From an uncultured Oscillospiraceae bacterium (GTDB lineage: Bacteria > Bacillota_A > Clostridia > Oscillospirales > Acutalibacteraceae), in the NCBI GenBank assembly GCA_905211185.1, contig CAJLZR010000023.1, forward strand, positions 1 to 9,406: a DNA stretch of 9,406 bases, in the 5' to 3' direction. The notes under the pieces were generated by a model. That model ran no database searches and was not told the origin of the DNA. It saw only the letters and a program-made list of their open reading frames with translations. This document shows positions 8,701 through 9,406 of this stretch, piece by piece. A program made the position numbers and the translations under genes. The first letter of the stretch is position 1, and each line of letters begins with the position of its first letter.

Positions 8701-8952
8701 AAAATTCCCGATAACTTTAAAATTGAGACTCCTATTTCAGCATATAATCCAGACTGGGCTATATATATCGAAAAAGATGGAGTTAAAAAAATGTACTTTG
8801 TGTTAGAAACAAAAGGAAGTTTAAAGGAATCGGATAGACGTGCTACCGAAAATATGAAGATTAAATGTGGCAGAGAACATTTTGAGGCTCTTGATAATGG
8901 TACAGATTTTGAAGTAGCAACGAGCTGGAGAGAATTCAAACGAAAAGCGTAG
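5782..8952 (+). CDS. res: Type III restriction endonuclease subunit (Res), helicase plus PD-(D/E)XK nuclease
   Basis: Res is the ATP-dependent motor and nuclease that forms a complex with Mod and cuts unmodified DNA. From the ATG at 5782 it has 1056 aa, slightly long for the family. Superfamily 2 motifs are Walker A METGTGKT (89-96), motif II DEPQ (213-216, the form usual in Res proteins), motif III SATH (240-243), the EGWDNP segment (505-510) and motif VI CRQKIGRGLRL (527-537). The nuclease is near the C-terminus: NPDWAI with D991, then the ETK triad residues E1009 and K1011 in VLETKGS. These fit PD-(D/E)XK, so the catalytic set is complete. Between the helicase and nuclease, residues about 608-730 contain two similar helical units of about 40 residues. 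The gene starts 16 nt after the mod stop, so it is probably co-transcribed with mod. No frameshift or premature stop is seen. Confidence 0.95.
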   Translation: MKLKFKNQKFQLDAVDAVASLFKGQEHENATFSILKNFDGDQIKFADNHFGNKILIDDKQMLENMHAVQKRNLLRPTDDISEKKFCIEMETGTGKTYVYTRTIFELNKKYGFTKFIIVVPSVAIREGVYKSFQVTKEHFSLEYDNVPYRYFIYNSKRLTDIKRFADSSNIEIMIINIDAFKKSENIINQERDILNGEMAINYIRSVNPIVIIDEPQSVDNTPKAKEAIASLNPLCSFRYSATHREKMNLLYRLTPVDAYHMGLVKQISAGNITVENDYNNPYIKLIDVSHDKGFKAKIEMDVRNKEGITSRKTVTVKPGSDLYIKSGERELYKDYVIAGIDCTKGYERIEFSNSESLDLGHSIGDIDENIIKKGQIKDTIRKHLDKELSFLDKGIKVLSLFFIDEVKKYRTETGEKGIYAEMFEECYNQLISLPRYQRLRERFNYDISKIHNGYFSQDKKGNYKNTKGDTKDDDNTYNTIMKDKEWLLSFDCPLRFIFSHSALKEGWDNPNVFQVCTLIDQKSTFTCRQKIGRGLRLCVNQNGERIENRDINMLHVIANENFKDFADKLQKEIESETGVKFGTLEISMFTGQTYSIENKIEKTVSKPEAKTIVESLKNSGHIDESGHITEQAQKSLETNNIDIPIPPDIDVPKETIISVMKENKQISESSIENITYTKVEKAEKTIKYEDAKDIIELFESKGYITKAGKIKSNMKNTMKEALLNGNIDLPDRLKGAEQRCVEIIDNATKKVDVQDSSKDVLVHLNKRKMLSPEFTELWNKIKQKTTYRVNVNTDELIEQCIKKIKDMRRIPKSKIISQRAKINIKNSGIDYTTLGYDERVEDVDQNPISIPNAISILSEKCGIPALMCEKILLKSGRLRDLVNNPEMFIETVTNIVKELLCNFEIDGIRYVKLPGEEYYVQEIFPSNDIIANLDRNAVPTKNSVYDHVICDSTTIEKPFAIDLDNDPDVKMFFKIPDNFKIETPISAYNPDWAIYIEKDGVKKMYFVLETKGSLKESDRRATENMKIKCGREHFEALDNGTDFEVATSWREFKRKA
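7603..7971 (+). repeat. Internal duplicated unit within Res (protein level)
   Basis: Two segments of Res can be aligned. Unit 1 (encoded 7603-7713, residues 608-644) begins EAKTIVESLKNSGHIDESG and ends NNIDIP. Unit 2 (encoded 7849-7971, residues 690-730) begins DAKDIIELFESKGYITKAG and ends GNIDLP. They share the pattern [ED]AKxI(V/I)E, then G(H/Y)I, a Gly-containing turn, a helical stretch and NIDxP. Unit 2 has about four more residues before NIDLP. Similarity is clear in protein but weak in DNA, so the duplication is old. The units look like small helical modules linking helicase and nuclease. Their function is unknown. Confidence 0.6.
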
Positions 8953-8960
8953 AATAGTTT

Positions 8961-8990
8961 TCGACAAAAAATGTCATAGAAATATATAGT
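8961..8990 (+). promoter_or_regulatory. Possible promoter for the DUF1492-like gene
   Basis: TCGACA at 8961-8966 (5 of 6 of the -35 consensus) and TATAGT at 8985-8990 (5 of 6 of the -10 consensus) are separated by 18 nt. Transcription would begin around 8997, giving a leader of about 100 nt that contains the inverted repeats at 9004-9077. I see no convincing terminator between res and this point, so read-through from the restriction operon is also possible. Confidence 0.4.
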
Positions 8991-9003
8991 TAAATGTTAC
9001 AAT

Positions 9004-9077
9004 CTAAATGCGATATTTATATTAACTAATATAAAAAATACCGAATACAGAAATATATGTATCGGTAAAACATTTAG
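9004..9077 (+). repeat. Nested inverted repeats able to form a three-way-junction leader
   Basis: Three inverted repeats are nested here. The outer stem is CTAAATG (9004-9010) with CATTTAG (9071-9077), 7 bp. Inside it is a perfect palindrome, TTTATATTA-AC-TAATATAAA (9016-9035). Next is a hairpin whose left arm TACCGAATACA (9039-9049) pairs with TGTATCGGTA (9058-9067) apart from one extra A, with an 8-nt loop. The set ends just before the ribosome site at 9081-9089. It could be a structured 5' leader or a cluster of operator sites. Read on the minus strand, the second hairpin is followed by a run of six T, so a minus-strand terminator is a further option. No known riboswitch class is recognised. 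Confidence 0.5.
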
Positions 9078-9080
9078 GTT

Positions 9081-9089
9081 AAAGGGTGG
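9081..9089 (+). promoter_or_regulatory. Ribosome binding site of the DUF1492-like gene
   Basis: AAAGGGTGG ends 8 nt before the ATG at 9098. It supports that start codon and lies immediately after the outer inverted repeat, so folding of the leader could affect its access. Confidence 0.6.
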
Positions 9090-9097
9090 GTATTTCT

Positions 9098-9406
9098 ATG
9101 ACTAACAAGCAGCTTTCACAGCTTCGTTATCTTAAAAAGGAAATTAAAATGTACCAAGAAAGGATAACAGAACTTAAAGCTTTATCTGAAATCAAATCGT
9201 CCGTCATTACAGGAATGCCAATTTCAAAAAGCATATCGGATAAAATAGGATACTCAGTTATTAAAATAATCACTATGAAAGACGCCCTTTCAAAGCTTTG
9301 TGAAGAACTAACCGATTATATTGAAAGTGTTGATGACCCGATTGTGCGTTTGATTTTGACATACAGATATGTAAATAATTTTAGCTGGCAAAAAACAGCT
9401 TTTAAA
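9098..9406 (+). CDS. Phage-type DUF1492-like protein (sigma-factor-like), 3'-truncated by window edge
   Basis: There are 103 codons from the ATG at 9098 to the window edge with no stop. The N-terminus (MTNKQLSQLRYLKKEIKMYQ) is a charged helix likely to form a coiled coil. It is followed by an ITGMPIS segment, a second helix, and DDPIVRLILTYRYVNNFSW leading into what should be a C-terminal helix-turn-helix. This order (N-terminal coiled coil, TGMP-type segment, helix, P-x-x-R-L-x-L-x-x-R-Y, then a W at the start of a sigma region 4-like helix-turn-helix) matches my recollection of the DUF1492 family. These are small proteins common in Firmicute prophages and conjugative elements, where they are thought to act in late-gene transcription like ArpU- or sigma-type activators. 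The DNA-binding part lies outside the window, so the function is inferred from the family. Confidence 0.65.
   Translation, partial: MTNKQLSQLRYLKKEIKMYQERITELKALSEIKSSVITGMPISKSISDKIGYSVIKIITMKDALSKLCEELTDYIESVDDPIVRLILTYRYVNNFSWQKTAFK

Noticed and set aside
8963..8975. Terminator after res (GACA and TGTC arms)
   Set aside because: The stem is only 4 bp and no T-tract follows, so it is too weak to call.
1050..9003. Inverted ATTGTAAC (1050-1057) and GTTACAAT (8996-9003) flanking the operon as possible element ends
   Set aside because: An 8-bp AT-rich match over this length is expected by chance, and no longer similarity surrounds it.

Overview
This is an AT-rich window (about one third G+C by eye) from what looks like a low-G+C Firmicute, probably a gut-type Clostridia relative. 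The basis is strong AAGGAG-type ribosome sites, AT-rich codon use, and a last gene resembling the DUF1492 family of clostridial prophages and conjugative elements. The species cannot be named. All genes read on the + strand.

Layout. (1) Positions 1-864 hold the 3' part of a Y-family (DinB/UmuC-like) translesion DNA polymerase, cut by the window edge. It is closed by a clear intrinsic terminator at 893-930. (2) Positions 931-1119 are non-coding and carry a good sigma-A-type promoter (TTGTAA, 17 nt, TATAAT) just ahead of a three-gene operon. (3) The operon (1120-8952) encodes an 888-aa SNF2-family helicase with a long non-helicase C-terminus, a 651-aa type III Mod adenine methyltransferase, and a 1056-aa type III Res helicase-nuclease. 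The first two genes lie 23 nt apart if the preferred Mod start is right, and the last two lie 16 nt apart. (4) Positions 8953-9097 hold a possible promoter and a set of nested inverted repeats that can fold into a three-way junction. (5) Positions 9098-9406 hold the 5' part of a small phage-type DUF1492-like gene, cut by the window edge.

How the genes work together. Mod and Res are a complete, apparently intact type III restriction-modification pair with recognisable catalytic motifs. Mod methylates one strand of an asymmetric site. The Mod-Res complex translocates or signals along DNA and cleaves when it meets an unmethylated, suitably oriented partner site. The unusual part is the SNF2 helicase placed first in the same transcription unit. 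It is not needed for ordinary type III restriction, so the locus is best read as an extended type III defence operon in which the helicase modulates or adds to restriction. Its layout (SNF2 core, unassigned middle region, C-terminal coiled coil) recalls DISARM DrmD and RapA-like proteins, but no other DISARM gene is present. The flanking Y-family polymerase and phage-type gene suggest an accessory or mobile region.
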